Shown: positions 37,664-47,717 of the stretch, piece by piece
How the letters are laid out: every line of letters begins with the position of its first letter
Position numbering within the stretch: the stretch's first letter is position 1
Source: an uncultured Bacteroidales bacterium
GTDB lineage: Bacteria > Bacteroidota > Bacteroidia > Bacteroidales > Muribaculaceae
Reading direction: 5' to 3'
Length of the DNA stretch: 64,000 nucleotides
Assembly (NCBI GenBank): GCA_947573135.1
Contig: CANPDU010000001.1
Location: 124,001-188,000, forward strand
Notes under the pieces: generated by a model
What the model saw: only the letters and a program-made list of their open reading frames with translations
Databases searched by the model: none
Told to the model about the DNA's origin: nothing
Program-made: the position numbers and the translations under genes

Positions 37664-39484
37664 ATGGACTATAGCTTACTCAAATTCCTTGGCCTTCTTG
37701 GCGCCGTGGGTCTGTTCCTTTACGGCATGAAGGTGATGAGCGAAGGTTTGCAGAAAGCGGCAGGCGACCGTCTGCGCGGCATACTTTCGGCAATGACAAA
37801 AAACAGATTTACGGGCACACTGACCGGCTGCGCCATCACGGCTCTGATCCAGAGTTCGTCGGCATCGACCGTCATGGTTGTCAGCTTTGTCAACGCAGGC
37901 CTGATGACGCTGGCCCAATCGATGGCCGTGATCATGGGCGCAAACGTCGGCACGACGTTCACCGCGTGGATCATCGCCCTCTTCGGCTTCAAGATGGACA
38001 TAGCGGCCGTCACGCTTCCGCTGATAGGGCTGGCGGTAGTGCTTCTCTTCACAAATAAAAGCAAAGCGAAATCGATGGGAGAATTCCTGATCGGCTTCGC
38101 TTTTCTGTTTATGGGCCTTAACCTGATCAGCGACAATGTGCCCGACCTGCAGAGCAACCCCGAAATGTTTGCCGTGCTTAAAAACTATGCCTCGATGGGC
38201 ATAGGATCGATACTGATCTTTCTTCTTGTCGGCATCATAGTCACAATGGTGATCCAGTCGTCGGCCGCGACATTCGCCATCACGCTTATCATGTGCAGCA
38301 AGGGCTGGATCACGTTTGATCTGGCGTGCGCGCTTGTGCTCGGCAGCAATATCGGCACTACGATCACCCCTATCCTCGCGTCGCTCAGCGGCAACACTGC
38401 GGCCAAGCGCACCGCTATGGGACACCTGCTGTTCAACTTTCTGGGCACACTGTGGTGTCTGTGCATCTTCGTACCGTTCGCCGACTTCAATGCGTGGCTG
38501 ACCGAAGTCATCGGTCAGGGCGACCCGACCCAGCTCTACCGCTACGTGACTAATCTCGAAGCCACTAATCCGGAGATTTACAACCACCTCTTCGACAATT
38601 CACTTCCGCAGGGCCACGACGTACTGGCCAACATCGCGAGAATGCAGATGAGCGTGTCGTTCGGCCTGTCGATCTTCCATACGACATTCAATCTTGTCAA
38701 CCTTTCGATCATGATCTGGTTTACAAAGCTCTATGTCAAGATCGTAGAGCGTCTCGTTCCGGCAAAACACGGCGAAGACGAGGAATTCACCCTCAAATTC
38801 ATCTCGCGCGGTCTTCTCAACGCATCCGAGCTCAATATCGCCCAGGCAGAAAAGGAAATGGCGCTCTACGCCGAACGCGTCGGCCGGATGATGGATATCG
38901 CGCAGAATCTCGTTCATACCAAAGAGCGGAGCGAAGAGTTCACCAAACTCTATTCGCGTCTTGAAAAATATGAAGACATCTCCGACCGCATGGAAATCGA
39001 GATCGCCCAGTATCTTAACCGCTGCGCCGAAGGCCGTCTGTCGAACGAGGGCAAACTTCACATAGCCGCGATGCTCAACATCATCAGCGAGATCGAAAGT
39101 ATCGCCGACTGCTGTATGGGGGTCGGAAAGATACTGGAGCGCAAGCAGCAGAGCAACGCAACGTTTACGGACGAGATCTATCACAATATCGACGCTATGT
39201 ATGTCTATGTCAAAGACGCCATGAAGATGATGGTGGCACAGCTTCAGGACATAGAGAACGTCGGCGAACGCAAACTGATCGGATCATACAACAAGGAACG
39301 CGAGATCAACAACATGCGCAACGTTCTCCGAAGCACCAATATCGAGAACATCAACAACAAGCATTACGAGTATCAGGCCGGCATCTACTATATGGATATC
39401 ATCGGCGATCTCGAGAAAACGGGCGACTATATCATCAATGTCGTCGATACGATACGCGATCAATTCCGCCACGCCAAGGACTGA
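37664..39484 (+). CDS. Na/Pi cotransporter family protein with PhoU-like C-terminus
   Basis: FLYGMKVMSEGLQKAAGDRLRGILSAMTKNRFTGTLTGCAITALIQSSSASTVMVVSFVNAGLM...GANVGTTFTAW...VIQSSAATFAITL. Confidence 0.93.
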   Translation: MDYSLLKFLGLLGAVGLFLYGMKVMSEGLQKAAGDRLRGILSAMTKNRFTGTLTGCAITALIQSSSASTVMVVSFVNAGLMTLAQSMAVIMGANVGTTFTAWIIALFGFKMDIAAVTLPLIGLAVVLLFTNKSKAKSMGEFLIGFAFLFMGLNLISDNVPDLQSNPEMFAVLKNYASMGIGSILIFLLVGIIVTMVIQSSAATFAITLIMCSKGWITFDLACALVLGSNIGTTITPILASLSGNTAAKRTAMGHLLFNFLGTLWCLCIFVPFADFNAWLTEVIGQGDPTQLYRYVTNLEATNPEIYNHLFDNSLPQGHDVLANIARMQMSVSFGLSIFHTTFNLVNLSIMIWFTKLYVKIVERLVPAKHGEDEEFTLKFISRGLLNASELNIAQAEKEMALYAERVGRMMDIAQNLVHTKERSEEFTKLYSRLEKYEDISDRMEIEIAQYLNRCAEGRLSNEGKLHIAAMLNIISEIESIADCCMGVGKILERKQQSNATFTDEIYHNIDAMYVYVKDAMKMMVAQLQDIENVGERKLIGSYNKEREINNMRNVLRSTNIENINNKHYEYQAGIYYMDIIGDLEKTGDYIINVVDTIRDQFRHAKD

Positions 39485-39607
39485 AGCGCATTTTTTTTGC
39501 CAAAAAAAGTATAAATTTCAAAAACAAATCTGCAACAAATCGGTTACTGAGGCCGCATGAAAAGTCGTTTTTCTTTATTTTTGCAATAGGTAATAAACCG
39601 ACAAAAA

Positions 39608-40306
39608 ATGCCAGTAACCCCGCTTGGAAAAATAATCATAGTCGACGACGACGAGAATATATCCTCGCTATTGAGCATAAATCTCAGCAGCGAAGGCTAT
39701 GATATCGTGGTCTACCCCAATGCAAATGACGCGGCGACATCAGATTTCAGCGGAGTAAGGCTCGTACTGGCTGACGCAATGGACAAGGAATACACCGGCA
39801 TCAGCCTCCTCAAAGATCTGAAAAGCAATCCACTCACAGTCCATATCGGATTTATCATCTGCTCGACGAGCGACAGCGAGCGTCTGATCATCGAGGCTCT
39901 TGACGCAGGCGCCGACGACTATATCGTCAAACCCTTCTCTCTGCGCGAACTTGTCGCACGCTCGAAGGCAGTGATCAGGCGACACGCGCGCAACGCCGAA
40001 CCGGCTCAGGGCACGACCATAGAGTTTCACTCGCTGAAACTGGACCTGATGACCAGACGAGTGACCGACGGCGACAAAGTGCTGACTCTCACCAAGACCG
40101 AATATGCTATACTCGAGCTGCTGCTTAAACAGGTCAATAATTATGTGACGCGAGCCGAGATATATAAAAATGTGTGGAAAGACGACATAGAGAAGTCAAA
40201 CGACCGCATCGTCGACACCAACATCTCGCGTCTGCGCAGGAAATTAGGCGACCTGGGAGGGAATCTTATCAACCGCTCGGGGCTGGGGTATATGATGAAG
40301 CTGTAA
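39608..40306 (+). CDS. Response regulator, OmpR/PhoB family
   Basis: KIIIVDDDENISSLLSINLSSEGYD...ALDAGADDYIVKPFSLRELVARSKAVIRR...DTNISRLRRKLGDLGGNLINRSGLGYMM. Confidence 0.92.
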   Translation: MPVTPLGKIIIVDDDENISSLLSINLSSEGYDIVVYPNANDAATSDFSGVRLVLADAMDKEYTGISLLKDLKSNPLTVHIGFIICSTSDSERLIIEALDAGADDYIVKPFSLRELVARSKAVIRRHARNAEPAQGTTIEFHSLKLDLMTRRVTDGDKVLTLTKTEYAILELLLKQVNNYVTRAEIYKNVWKDDIEKSNDRIVDTNISRLRRKLGDLGGNLINRSGLGYMMKL

Positions 40307-40318
40307 TCCAGTCACTCC

Positions 40319-40385
40319 TGAGGAAAAGGCATCACGCAGAGATCGCTAAGAACGCAAAGGAGATGACTTTTCCTGATTTTGGTTG
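40319..40385 (-). repeat. Dispersed repeat copy related to the 56518-56839 duplication
   Basis: Reverse complement reads CCAAAATCAGGAAAAGTCATCTCCTTTGCGTTCTTAGCGATCTCTGCGTGA; shares AATCAGGAAAAGTCA and the following CTTTGCG/TCTGCG motifs. Confidence 0.65.
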
Positions 40386-40433
40386 ACTGTCACGCATGTT
40401 GATCTGTTGCGCATCGCCGATGCGCCAGCAGAA

Positions 40434-41813
40434 TCAGAGTCCTGCGGCATTGAGGATGAGGCCGGGGAGATTGCAGTTGTTGTTGAGACCCGTGAATTTT
40501 TCTGAACCTACTCCTACGGCAAATACGGGCACCGGATTGCCTGTATGACTCAGGGTAGTGAAACCTATGCCGGCGGCATCGTTGACGAGCCGGAATACCT
40601 CGACTGCAAAAGAATTGAAATTGGCGTAGAGCGTTTTCTGATCCTCGCTGTTGCGCATTACGATAGCAGCCTCAAAAAGACTTTTCAACTTGCTTTCTTC
40701 GGTTTCCGACACGGGAATATGATCAAAGAGGCCGAAATTATCAATCAGATATTCTTTCATGTCTTCCCAACGGTAGACGCGTCGGTCGCGAGCGATCGCC
40801 TTGCAGTAGTCGCTGAACACTTCTTTGGAGACGCGCTGATAGCTGAATTTGTCAAGTGGAGCTTCATATTTTACTTTGGCGTTGCCCATTGCCATGCCGC
40901 CGGTATCGTGGTCTGCCGTCACGACAATCAGAGTCTCGTCGGGATGCTCGAGATAAAAATCATAGGCAAGACGGAGAGCATCGTTGAAATTGATGATCTC
41001 TTTAATGACAGTGCCGCCGTCGTTGCCATGAAGGGCATGATCGATGTTGCCACCCTCGACCATCATGAAGAAGCGGCCCGGGGTATATTTTTCGAGGTGG
41101 CTCAGACAGGCCTCGGCCATCATCGGCAAGGTCAGACGTCCTTCGATCGAGTCGATGGTATAACCAATGTTCCACGGCGAACCGTCTTCGGGCCCCGTGA
41201 GCATAATGCGACGCGCGTTGATTTTGTCGATTTCATCAGGGCCTGCTACGACCTGAACATCGTTGTCATGCATGACCGTAGTAAAATCCTGCTGCGCTGT
41301 CTTGAGCGGATATGCTCCCGCAATGAATTCATAGTCAGACTCAGCCGCATGTGCAGCGATCTGCGGGAGCATCGAACGGTTAGCGACATGGGCATAGAAA
41401 GCACCCGGAGTTGCATCATACTGCGAAACAGAGGTGACGATGCCGACACCATAACCGAGATCATGTAACTTTTTGGCGACCGACTCTACGGGTACAGTGT
41501 CGGGGTTCATGCCGAGCATAGAGTTACGCGTCTTGGTGCCTGTGGACAGAGCCGTGCCCGCAGCGGCAGAGTCAGTGACAGGCGAATTGGCCGAATAGGT
41601 CATGCACCAGCTGACGGCAGGAAACTGCATCATGGTCAGGGGCTTGTCATTTTTCAGGACTTCGCGGTTATAAGTTTCGGCAGCCATGACGGGCCCCATG
41701 CCCATGCCGTCGCCAATGAAATAGAATATATATTTGGCATCGGCGGCCATAGAATTTAAGCCGCAGGCAATCATCATCGCGGCGGCGAATATTATTTTTA
41801 ATCTCATATTCAT
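40434..41813 (-). CDS. Alkaline phosphatase
   Basis: YIFYFIGDGMGMGPVMAAETYN...NSPVTDSAAAGTALSTGTKT (Ser nucleophile region)...FMMVEGGNIDHALHGND...IVVTADHDTGGMAMG. Confidence 0.93.
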   Translation of the reverse strand: MNMRLKIIFAAAMMIACGLNSMAADAKYIFYFIGDGMGMGPVMAAETYNREVLKNDKPLTMMQFPAVSWCMTYSANSPVTDSAAAGTALSTGTKTRNSMLGMNPDTVPVESVAKKLHDLGYGVGIVTSVSQYDATPGAFYAHVANRSMLPQIAAHAAESDYEFIAGAYPLKTAQQDFTTVMHDNDVQVVAGPDEIDKINARRIMLTGPEDGSPWNIGYTIDSIEGRLTLPMMAEACLSHLEKYTPGRFFMMVEGGNIDHALHGNDGGTVIKEIINFNDALRLAYDFYLEHPDETLIVVTADHDTGGMAMGNAKVKYEAPLDKFSYQRVSKEVFSDYCKAIARDRRVYRWEDMKEYLIDNFGLFDHIPVSETEESKLKSLFEAAIVMRNSEDQKTLYANFNSFAVEVFRLVNDAAGIGFTTLSHTGNPVPVFAVGVGSEKFTGLNNNCNLPGLILNAAGL

Positions 41814-41903
41814 TATTATTTACATGCAAATTTAATAAATTTGCGCCAATCAGGCAAGAAGGGGTTTAAGGTCTTTTAGGGTCTTTGGGGCGATTATATA
41901 TGA

Positions 41904-41929
41904 AAAGCCCGCCGGTGGGGGCGGGCTTT
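41904..41929. terminator. Bidirectional-looking intrinsic terminator between alkaline phosphatase gene and 504-aa gene
   Basis: AAAGCCCGCC-ggtggg-GGCGGGCTTT. Confidence 0.75.
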
Positions 41930-41951
41930 GTGATGATGAGATTATGGGGGA

Positions 41952-43466
41952 TCATTTGTAGATGTGGTCGATCTTGGGCTGTGTTTTTACGAAGGAGGGC
42001 ATACACATTCCGGAGCGTGATCCGATGAATGTCGGATCGGAGATGTAGAAGCGTGCGCCGTCGTAGTCGTAGCTTGTGCCTTTGATGTCTTCGTCGAGAC
42101 GGACCGCAGCACTCTCATGGCCGGGGTAGGCGATGAGGTGGTTTTCGACACCGAGAACGTTCCACAGCATATAGGTGTAGAAAATCGAGCGGTCTTCGCA
42201 GTCGCACTTGGGGTAGTAGAGTATCTCTTCGAGGAAGTAGGGTTTCTCGAAGCCGTGGAAGTCGCCGTCGGTGGCGTACTCGAATGCACTCTGAGTGAAC
42301 TGGAGGAGTTTGTCGACGGCCTCGCGGCGCGGCAGTCCCTCGAGCTGGGATTTCAGCTGAGCAACGAGGTCGGCGCGGAGGTCGGCGTTGACAGTTGACT
42401 CTGCGAAGTCGGTCATATCCATCTGGGGATAGCGGTAGAGGAAGGGGAAGATGTTCTCATTGACCTCGCCTTTAAGCTCTATGCCGTTGTAGGAGAGGGC
42501 AAATGGTTTCATCTTCACGGGTATGTTCAGACCAGATAGATGCAGGTCGACGGGTGCGCCGAGGTCAGCGTCGGAAGGGAGCTGACATGTGGCTATGCGA
42601 CAAGCCGGATCGAGAGTCATGCCTTCGGGCTGGAACACATAATATTTATGGTTGTCGAGCTTCAGGAAGGGGCGGGCATATACGTGCTGGCGGAACGGCA
42701 CCAGAAGGAGTGGAATGGTGTTGTCGCCGACAGCGATGCGGACGTCGTAGCCCATGTTGGCAAGGAGATAGTGCTGTAGGGCGACGCGCGCAGTAGGATC
42801 GGCCTTTGAATAGCGGCTGTTGACGTAGGCACGTACCATCTCGAAAGTGAGATAGTCGTTGAAGGAATGCTCTTCGGCGAGCTCTTTGAGGGCCGGGATC
42901 ACACTCTTGGCGTCGGCGTCGGCAAATTCGCGCCACTGACGGGCGTAGTCTTTAGTTGATTTGAGCTGACGGTCAAGCGTTAGCGGGCTGTCGGTGACAT
43001 TGAGCTCGATGCTGTAATAGGGGAAGGAGAAGCCGGGAGACTTAGCAGGAGGGAGACTAGTCGGGGCTTTAGCTTCAGGGGGACGAGTCGGACTTGTCGG
43101 ACTTGTCGGACTTGGCTGGGTTGGCTGACTTGGAGGAGTCGGGGCCGGGGGCTTTCTCCAGGGTTTTGGTTTGGCCGGTTTTTCCGGGGCCGGGACGGGC
43201 TGGTCGACAGGGGTGATGTCGACCGGTTTAACCGGTGCTGTCTTGGGTTTAGGAGTCGAATAACGGTCTTCACCCTTGAATTGCTCATAGTCTCGCCAGG
43301 CAGCTTCGAGGAAGCGGTCGTAGTCGTCAAGGACCGACTTGCGGAACTTGTTGTAGTCGTCAAGCATACCTTTTCTGAATTCGGAGAATGACGCGGGCGG
43401 CTCGGCGACCGCGTCATTTCCGAAGGTCAGAAATGATAAGGTGATCAAGAGCAGAGATTTTTTCAT
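41952..43466 (-). CDS. Secreted transglutaminase-like protein with Pro-rich linker
   Basis: Signal peptide; linker QPTQPSPTSPTSPTRPPEAKAP; YPKCDCEDRSIFYTYML...AYPGHESAAVRL...FYISDPTF (Cys-His-Asp-like triad). Confidence 0.65.
   Translation of the reverse strand: MKKSLLLITLSFLTFGNDAVAEPPASFSEFRKGMLDDYNKFRKSVLDDYDRFLEAAWRDYEQFKGEDRYSTPKPKTAPVKPVDITPVDQPVPAPEKPAKPKPWRKPPAPTPPSQPTQPSPTSPTSPTRPPEAKAPTSLPPAKSPGFSFPYYSIELNVTDSPLTLDRQLKSTKDYARQWREFADADAKSVIPALKELAEEHSFNDYLTFEMVRAYVNSRYSKADPTARVALQHYLLANMGYDVRIAVGDNTIPLLLVPFRQHVYARPFLKLDNHKYYVFQPEGMTLDPACRIATCQLPSDADLGAPVDLHLSGLNIPVKMKPFALSYNGIELKGEVNENIFPFLYRYPQMDMTDFAESTVNADLRADLVAQLKSQLEGLPRREAVDKLLQFTQSAFEYATDGDFHGFEKPYFLEEILYYPKCDCEDRSIFYTYMLWNVLGVENHLIAYPGHESAAVRLDEDIKGTSYDYDGARFYISDPTFIGSRSGMCMPSFVKTQPKIDHIYK
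43085..43130. repeat. In-frame 9-bp tandem repeat encoding (S-P-T)n within the 504-aa gene
   Basis: + strand GTCGGACTT GTCGGACTT GTCGGACTT GGCTGGGTT GGCTGACTT. Confidence 0.85.
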
Positions 43467-43475
43467 CGGAGGGTG

Positions 43476-44111
43476 TTATTCAGCGAAACCTTCGCGGACA
43501 AACTCAGAAACTTTATTGGCATAGCGCTGAGCGGCTTCGCTCTCTTTAGCGGCATTTTCCATCGCGCGGATATGTGCTTTTGATGCTGCGCCTTCGCTGA
43601 CGATGAAGAAAGTCTCGATCTCGTAAGTGCCGTCGGGGTTGTTGCGGATGAGTGAGAAGCTCTGGTCCATCTCGCCTTTGATTTCTTTTTCAACGAGACG
43701 TTCGTATGCGGCATAGAAGTGTTCGAACTCGGCGTCAGTGTCGATGCCGTCACCTGCGAGGTCAGAAACTACACGGCCTTTGAGAGATGAACCGGCCTGC
43801 TGTGCGTAAGTTGCGCAAGCGTTGTTTATGGCCATCTGCTGTCCGACGTTTTTAGATTTGCTCTTAGTCGAGATACCCATCACTTCGCGACCGTCTTCAC
43901 CGAGTTTGTCGAGTTTCTCCCAGTGAGAGAGGAGAGCGACTTCGAGGCTTCGTGTGCTGCCGAAGAGCTGCCAACCTTCTTTTTTATAGCGTTTCATCAC
44001 TTCTTTGCGTTCTTTGTTGCGAGCTTTCTGGAGCTGTTTTGAGTTGTCAGCAGCGATAGCTGCGGGCATCATCATAATGAGGGTGAGGAGGAAAACAATT
44101 ACCTTTTTCAT
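43476..44111 (-). CDS. Secreted hypothetical protein (LPP20-like)
   Basis: Signal peptide MKKVIVFLLTLIMMMPAAIA; GISTKSKSKNVGQQMAINNACATYAQQAGSSLKGRV. Confidence 0.55.
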   Translation of the reverse strand: MKKVIVFLLTLIMMMPAAIAADNSKQLQKARNKERKEVMKRYKKEGWQLFGSTRSLEVALLSHWEKLDKLGEDGREVMGISTKSKSKNVGQQMAINNACATYAQQAGSSLKGRVVSDLAGDGIDTDAEFEHFYAAYERLVEKEIKGEMDQSFSLIRNNPDGTYEIETFFIVSEGAASKAHIRAMENAAKESEAAQRYANKVSEFVREGFAE

Positions 44112-44166
44112 GATTTTGAAATTTAAAAAATTAATAATGAGGTTTTTTGATAAATTTAGTGAGAAA

Positions 44167-45039
44167 TTATTGTTTTGTGATCTCGAGGTGCATCACTTTC
44201 ATGGCCATTTTTGGGTCGCGTTTGCGGACTTTGGTGAGCCAATCGGTGAAGTCATCGTATGAGAGGGATCGTGGCGCAGAACCGGCGGCGCCATTGTCGA
44301 GGGCGCGACTGAACATTGTCGGCGAGAAGATTACATACATCTGGTTTCTCTCGACGTCGCCCTCGGCTGTAAGTATCATTTCGTCGGGTTCACCGAAAGC
44401 GCGGTCGGCTTTTTCGAGGTCGAAGAATACGTAGTCTTTATCGCGAGAAGTGCGAATTATGCCGTCGGAATTATTGGAGTACGGGAGCAGCGAGTAAACG
44501 TTGCGAGCATCGTCGACAAGATATACGGCAAGATATCCGGCTACGGGTGCTCGGAAGAATAGCTTCATGTCGTCGCCGTTTCGGAAACGAGTGTCGGCAA
44601 AGCGTTTTTCGTTGCCGTTGCGCAGTACTGCGGCGTCAAATTCGACGGCTTCGTTGGTGAGCCGGCGTGCGGTTCCACGGATGACGCATTTTACGACATA
44701 GTTGTCGTCGGCATCATGGGAGACAGTATATCGGGGCTCTCCTTCGTCGGCAATCCATTCGCCATTGACCTCGGTTCGGTTCAGCATCGAAAAGTAGTTG
44801 CTTTCGGTGTTGCCGGAGATCATGTCGCGCTGGTAAACGTCCTGAGATACAGTCGTTCCGAACTCCTTTGCCAGAGCAGCTATGCGGGCCTGCTCGAGGG
44901 CGAAACGCTTACAGTCGTTGAGCGAATGAGAGCTTTCGCCGTAGAAGGTGCTTTCGCCCTGAACGGTCTTGATGTCAGAGGCTCCGATTGAGAAAGCAAT
45001 AGCGCAAGCCGCAAAACATGTCATCAGTCTGCAAAGCAT
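44167..45039 (-). CDS. Secreted protein with DUF4384-like domain
   Basis: Signal peptide; LFFRAPVAGYLAVYLVDDARNVYSLLPYSNNSDGIIRTSRDKDYVFF. Confidence 0.65.
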   Translation of the reverse strand: MLCRLMTCFAACAIAFSIGASDIKTVQGESTFYGESSHSLNDCKRFALEQARIAALAKEFGTTVSQDVYQRDMISGNTESNYFSMLNRTEVNGEWIADEGEPRYTVSHDADDNYVVKCVIRGTARRLTNEAVEFDAAVLRNGNEKRFADTRFRNGDDMKLFFRAPVAGYLAVYLVDDARNVYSLLPYSNNSDGIIRTSRDKDYVFFDLEKADRAFGEPDEMILTAEGDVERNQMYVIFSPTMFSRALDNGAAGSAPRSLSYDDFTDWLTKVRKRDPKMAMKVMHLEITKQ

Positions 45040-45041
45040 GA

Positions 45042-47693
45042 TCAGCGAAGTTTATGAGACAGCCAGAGCGACGACATGTTGCCCGAGAGGGAAACCTGAG
45101 GGTTCTGAGGCTTTTTGTTGATGTTGTTTGACTGTTCCTTGACATTCTGAGTCACGAAGTCGCTCAGTTCCTTGAGAGTGACACTGCCTTTTGTCTCCTG
45201 GAGTTTTTTGAGGAGATAATAGGTGAAAAGGCCGTGGTTTTTCTCGCGGTAAGGCATAGCAGTTTCCTGGCCGGACGCCGCCGAGAGGACGAACATGTTG
45301 CCCTGAGGAGCCGCAGCCTTAGGCTTTATGGCAATGCCACGAGCAGCCACAAGCATTCCGTCGCCACGCTGTGCGCCGCTGAAGCAAGCGTCGAGGAAGA
45401 CAGATGTAGTGCGGGCGTTCATTTCCTGGAGCTCCTTATAGAACCGACTTAGCGCGAAGCAAGTCTCGGAAATTGTCGCATTCCCGTCGACGGGAATAAG
45501 GAACGCGTCTTTAGTAGCCTCGTCGGGCATGCCATGTCCGGCGTAATAGACAATCAGGTCGACATCTCCGTTGAGAGCGCTGACCGTGTTTTTAGCGTCA
45601 GCGAGCGCCTCGAGGAAAGTAGCGAGAGAAGCGTCTTTGTAGAGTTTTACGCGCTGAGCGGGAATGCCGAGCGTTTTTGTGCAGTATTCGGCAAAAATTT
45701 CGCCATCGTGAGATGCAGAAGCGACTTCGGCGACGTTGCGGTAGTTCTCGTTGGCAATAATCAGAGCCACAGCGTTTTCGTTAGGCTTGCGCACGACGGG
45801 GATGTTCTTGTCGACGTCAGACAGAAGGGTGATCTTCTTAGAAGATGAAGCCTGAATGTTGTCGGCCGTGAGGTTTGTTCCTTTTGTGTTGTCGATTATC
45901 GCGTTGAAGTCGACCGTCACGTCGGTGTAGGCATAAGTGGCCGCATCGTCGGCGTCGTATGTGTAGCTCTTGCCGGTGTTTGTGACGAAAGTTATTGAAG
46001 CCAGCTGAGTCTTGTCGTTTTTGATGTAGAACTTAGGCGCGCGCAGGGATATACTGTTCCAAGAAGAGTTGAAAAGCTCGGCTTCGTTGCCTTTCATCGG
46101 GACGTGGAGAGCGATATCGCCATAATCGGAAGTAATGAGGTAGGTCTCATTGTCGGGATCGTATTTGGCGAGTTTCAAGTCGTTGATACGCAGGTTGCGG
46201 CCGTACTTTTTGATATACTCCTGCTCAGCTTCCATACAAAGTCTCTGGTATTCGGCCTGAGCATTAACGTCGTTGACACGAGCGGTGTATGCGTCGATTT
46301 TCTCGAAAGTTCCGCGCTGAGCCCATTTAGCGAGGCCGTCGGTGACATAAGTGCGGCCGAATTCGCTGTAGGGAGGAACTTCGCCGAGGGCAACCGAGTT
46401 GCCGCCGGTGCTTGCAAAGTTAGCAGAGTTGTCTTCCTTGAAAGCAACCATAGATGGCATGACGGATTTTTCGGGTTCGTATCCGAGGGCGCGAATACGG
46501 TTGTTTATCTCGTCGAACTTTTCGGTTCGTCCGGTGCAGCCATAAGTCACTGCAAGGGCTTTCATATATTTCACAGAAAGAGGATCGTTGGCAAGAATTT
46601 CCTCAAATTTCGCTGCAGCCTCGTCGAAATAAGCGTTGCTCTGTCGTTTACTTCGCTTAGCGGCCTTTTCTTCTTCCTGCATAATGGCGTCGTTGTAATA
46701 GTAAACGCCGAGGTTGAAGAAATTGAGGGCCATATGCTTTACAATCGACATATTGTTGGGCTTCATTTCGTTGAGACGGCTGTAGACCTCCAGCGCACTT
46801 TTAAAGTCCTGATTGTCTTCGAAGAGCTGCCCCTGAATGTTCAGCAACTGTTCGTCGTCGGGCTTAAGGAGAATAGCTTTGTCGAGAAAATGCTGAATCA
46901 TCTCACCGTGGCCGCCTTCGATGCAGCACTGGAGTCCGAGAGTAATCATGTTATAGTTGGCAGGATATAGGATCATGCCTTCGGCCATTGATTTCATGCC
47001 ATGTTCGTACTGTTTGGCAAAAATACAGGCCTGGCCGAGATACATATAAATGTTTTCTCTCTGGTTTTCAGAACCGGTCGACAGGAATGTGTCGAAATAT
47101 CGAATAGCCCGGTTGAAATCCTTGCTGTTGTAAGCTCCAGATGCGGCATTGTAAGCGATGGTTGGCAACGATCGCATGTCGCGGAAGAAGTTCTCGCCCT
47201 GCATGCAATCGAGATCCATGACGTCGAGATATGCCTGAGCATATTTTGTCAGTTCGCGAGAGTTGCCAGCGGCGGAGTAGAAATAAGCACCGTCGAGAAG
47301 ATCCTTGTAAATGTCAATAAGGACAGCTTTGCTCGCAGGCATTCGCGGATTGTCGGGTATCGAGTCGATGACCTTCAGGTTAGCCTGATAGCAGTCGTAG
47401 ACAATGGGGTAGTAATCTTTCTCATCGAAACCGTCGAAACGCATGGTGCGCAGACGCTTGTAGGTTTCTTCGGCGGGCACGACAAAGCTTTCGATTCGCT
47501 GAGCCTCACGCAGAGAGTCGAGATTGATGCTGTCGCCGATCGCTTCGATGTCGTTGCCTTCGGCAGGCAATTCAAGCGGCATCATAGCGGCCGGCATAGC
47601 AGGCGCGTCTGTTTCGGAGTCGCCCCCGGTGGCTGCGATGCAGACACCGGCGAGCGAAGCGATAAATAAAATAATAAGTGATAATCTAAACAT
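45042..47693 (-). CDS. Secreted TPR plus caspase (C14-like) family protein
   Basis: Signal peptide MFRLSLIILFIASLAGVCIA; TPR-rich middle; caspase dyad in LIVYYAGHGMPD (His codon 45534-45536) and TSVFLDACFSGAQ (Cys codon 45384-45386). Confidence 0.9.
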   Translation of the reverse strand: MFRLSLIILFIASLAGVCIAATGGDSETDAPAMPAAMMPLELPAEGNDIEAIGDSINLDSLREAQRIESFVVPAEETYKRLRTMRFDGFDEKDYYPIVYDCYQANLKVIDSIPDNPRMPASKAVLIDIYKDLLDGAYFYSAAGNSRELTKYAQAYLDVMDLDCMQGENFFRDMRSLPTIAYNAASGAYNSKDFNRAIRYFDTFLSTGSENQRENIYMYLGQACIFAKQYEHGMKSMAEGMILYPANYNMITLGLQCCIEGGHGEMIQHFLDKAILLKPDDEQLLNIQGQLFEDNQDFKSALEVYSRLNEMKPNNMSIVKHMALNFFNLGVYYYNDAIMQEEEKAAKRSKRQSNAYFDEAAAKFEEILANDPLSVKYMKALAVTYGCTGRTEKFDEINNRIRALGYEPEKSVMPSMVAFKEDNSANFASTGGNSVALGEVPPYSEFGRTYVTDGLAKWAQRGTFEKIDAYTARVNDVNAQAEYQRLCMEAEQEYIKKYGRNLRINDLKLAKYDPDNETYLITSDYGDIALHVPMKGNEAELFNSSWNSISLRAPKFYIKNDKTQLASITFVTNTGKSYTYDADDAATYAYTDVTVDFNAIIDNTKGTNLTADNIQASSSKKITLLSDVDKNIPVVRKPNENAVALIIANENYRNVAEVASASHDGEIFAEYCTKTLGIPAQRVKLYKDASLATFLEALADAKNTVSALNGDVDLIVYYAGHGMPDEATKDAFLIPVDGNATISETCFALSRFYKELQEMNARTTSVFLDACFSGAQRGDGMLVAARGIAIKPKAAAPQGNMFVLSAASGQETAMPYREKNHGLFTYYLLKKLQETKGSVTLKELSDFVTQNVKEQSNNINKKPQNPQVSLSGNMSSLWLSHKLR

Positions 47694-47717
47694 TGTTTTA
47701 AAGTGAAACTTATAGGA

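Noticed and set aside
40174-40386. Plus-strand 70-aa ORF ending AEIAKNAKEMTFPDFG, and 56749-56931 minus ORF HAKSQRSQRFILLVSCDFS
   Set aside because: Both are translations of the dispersed non-coding repeat family, not genes.
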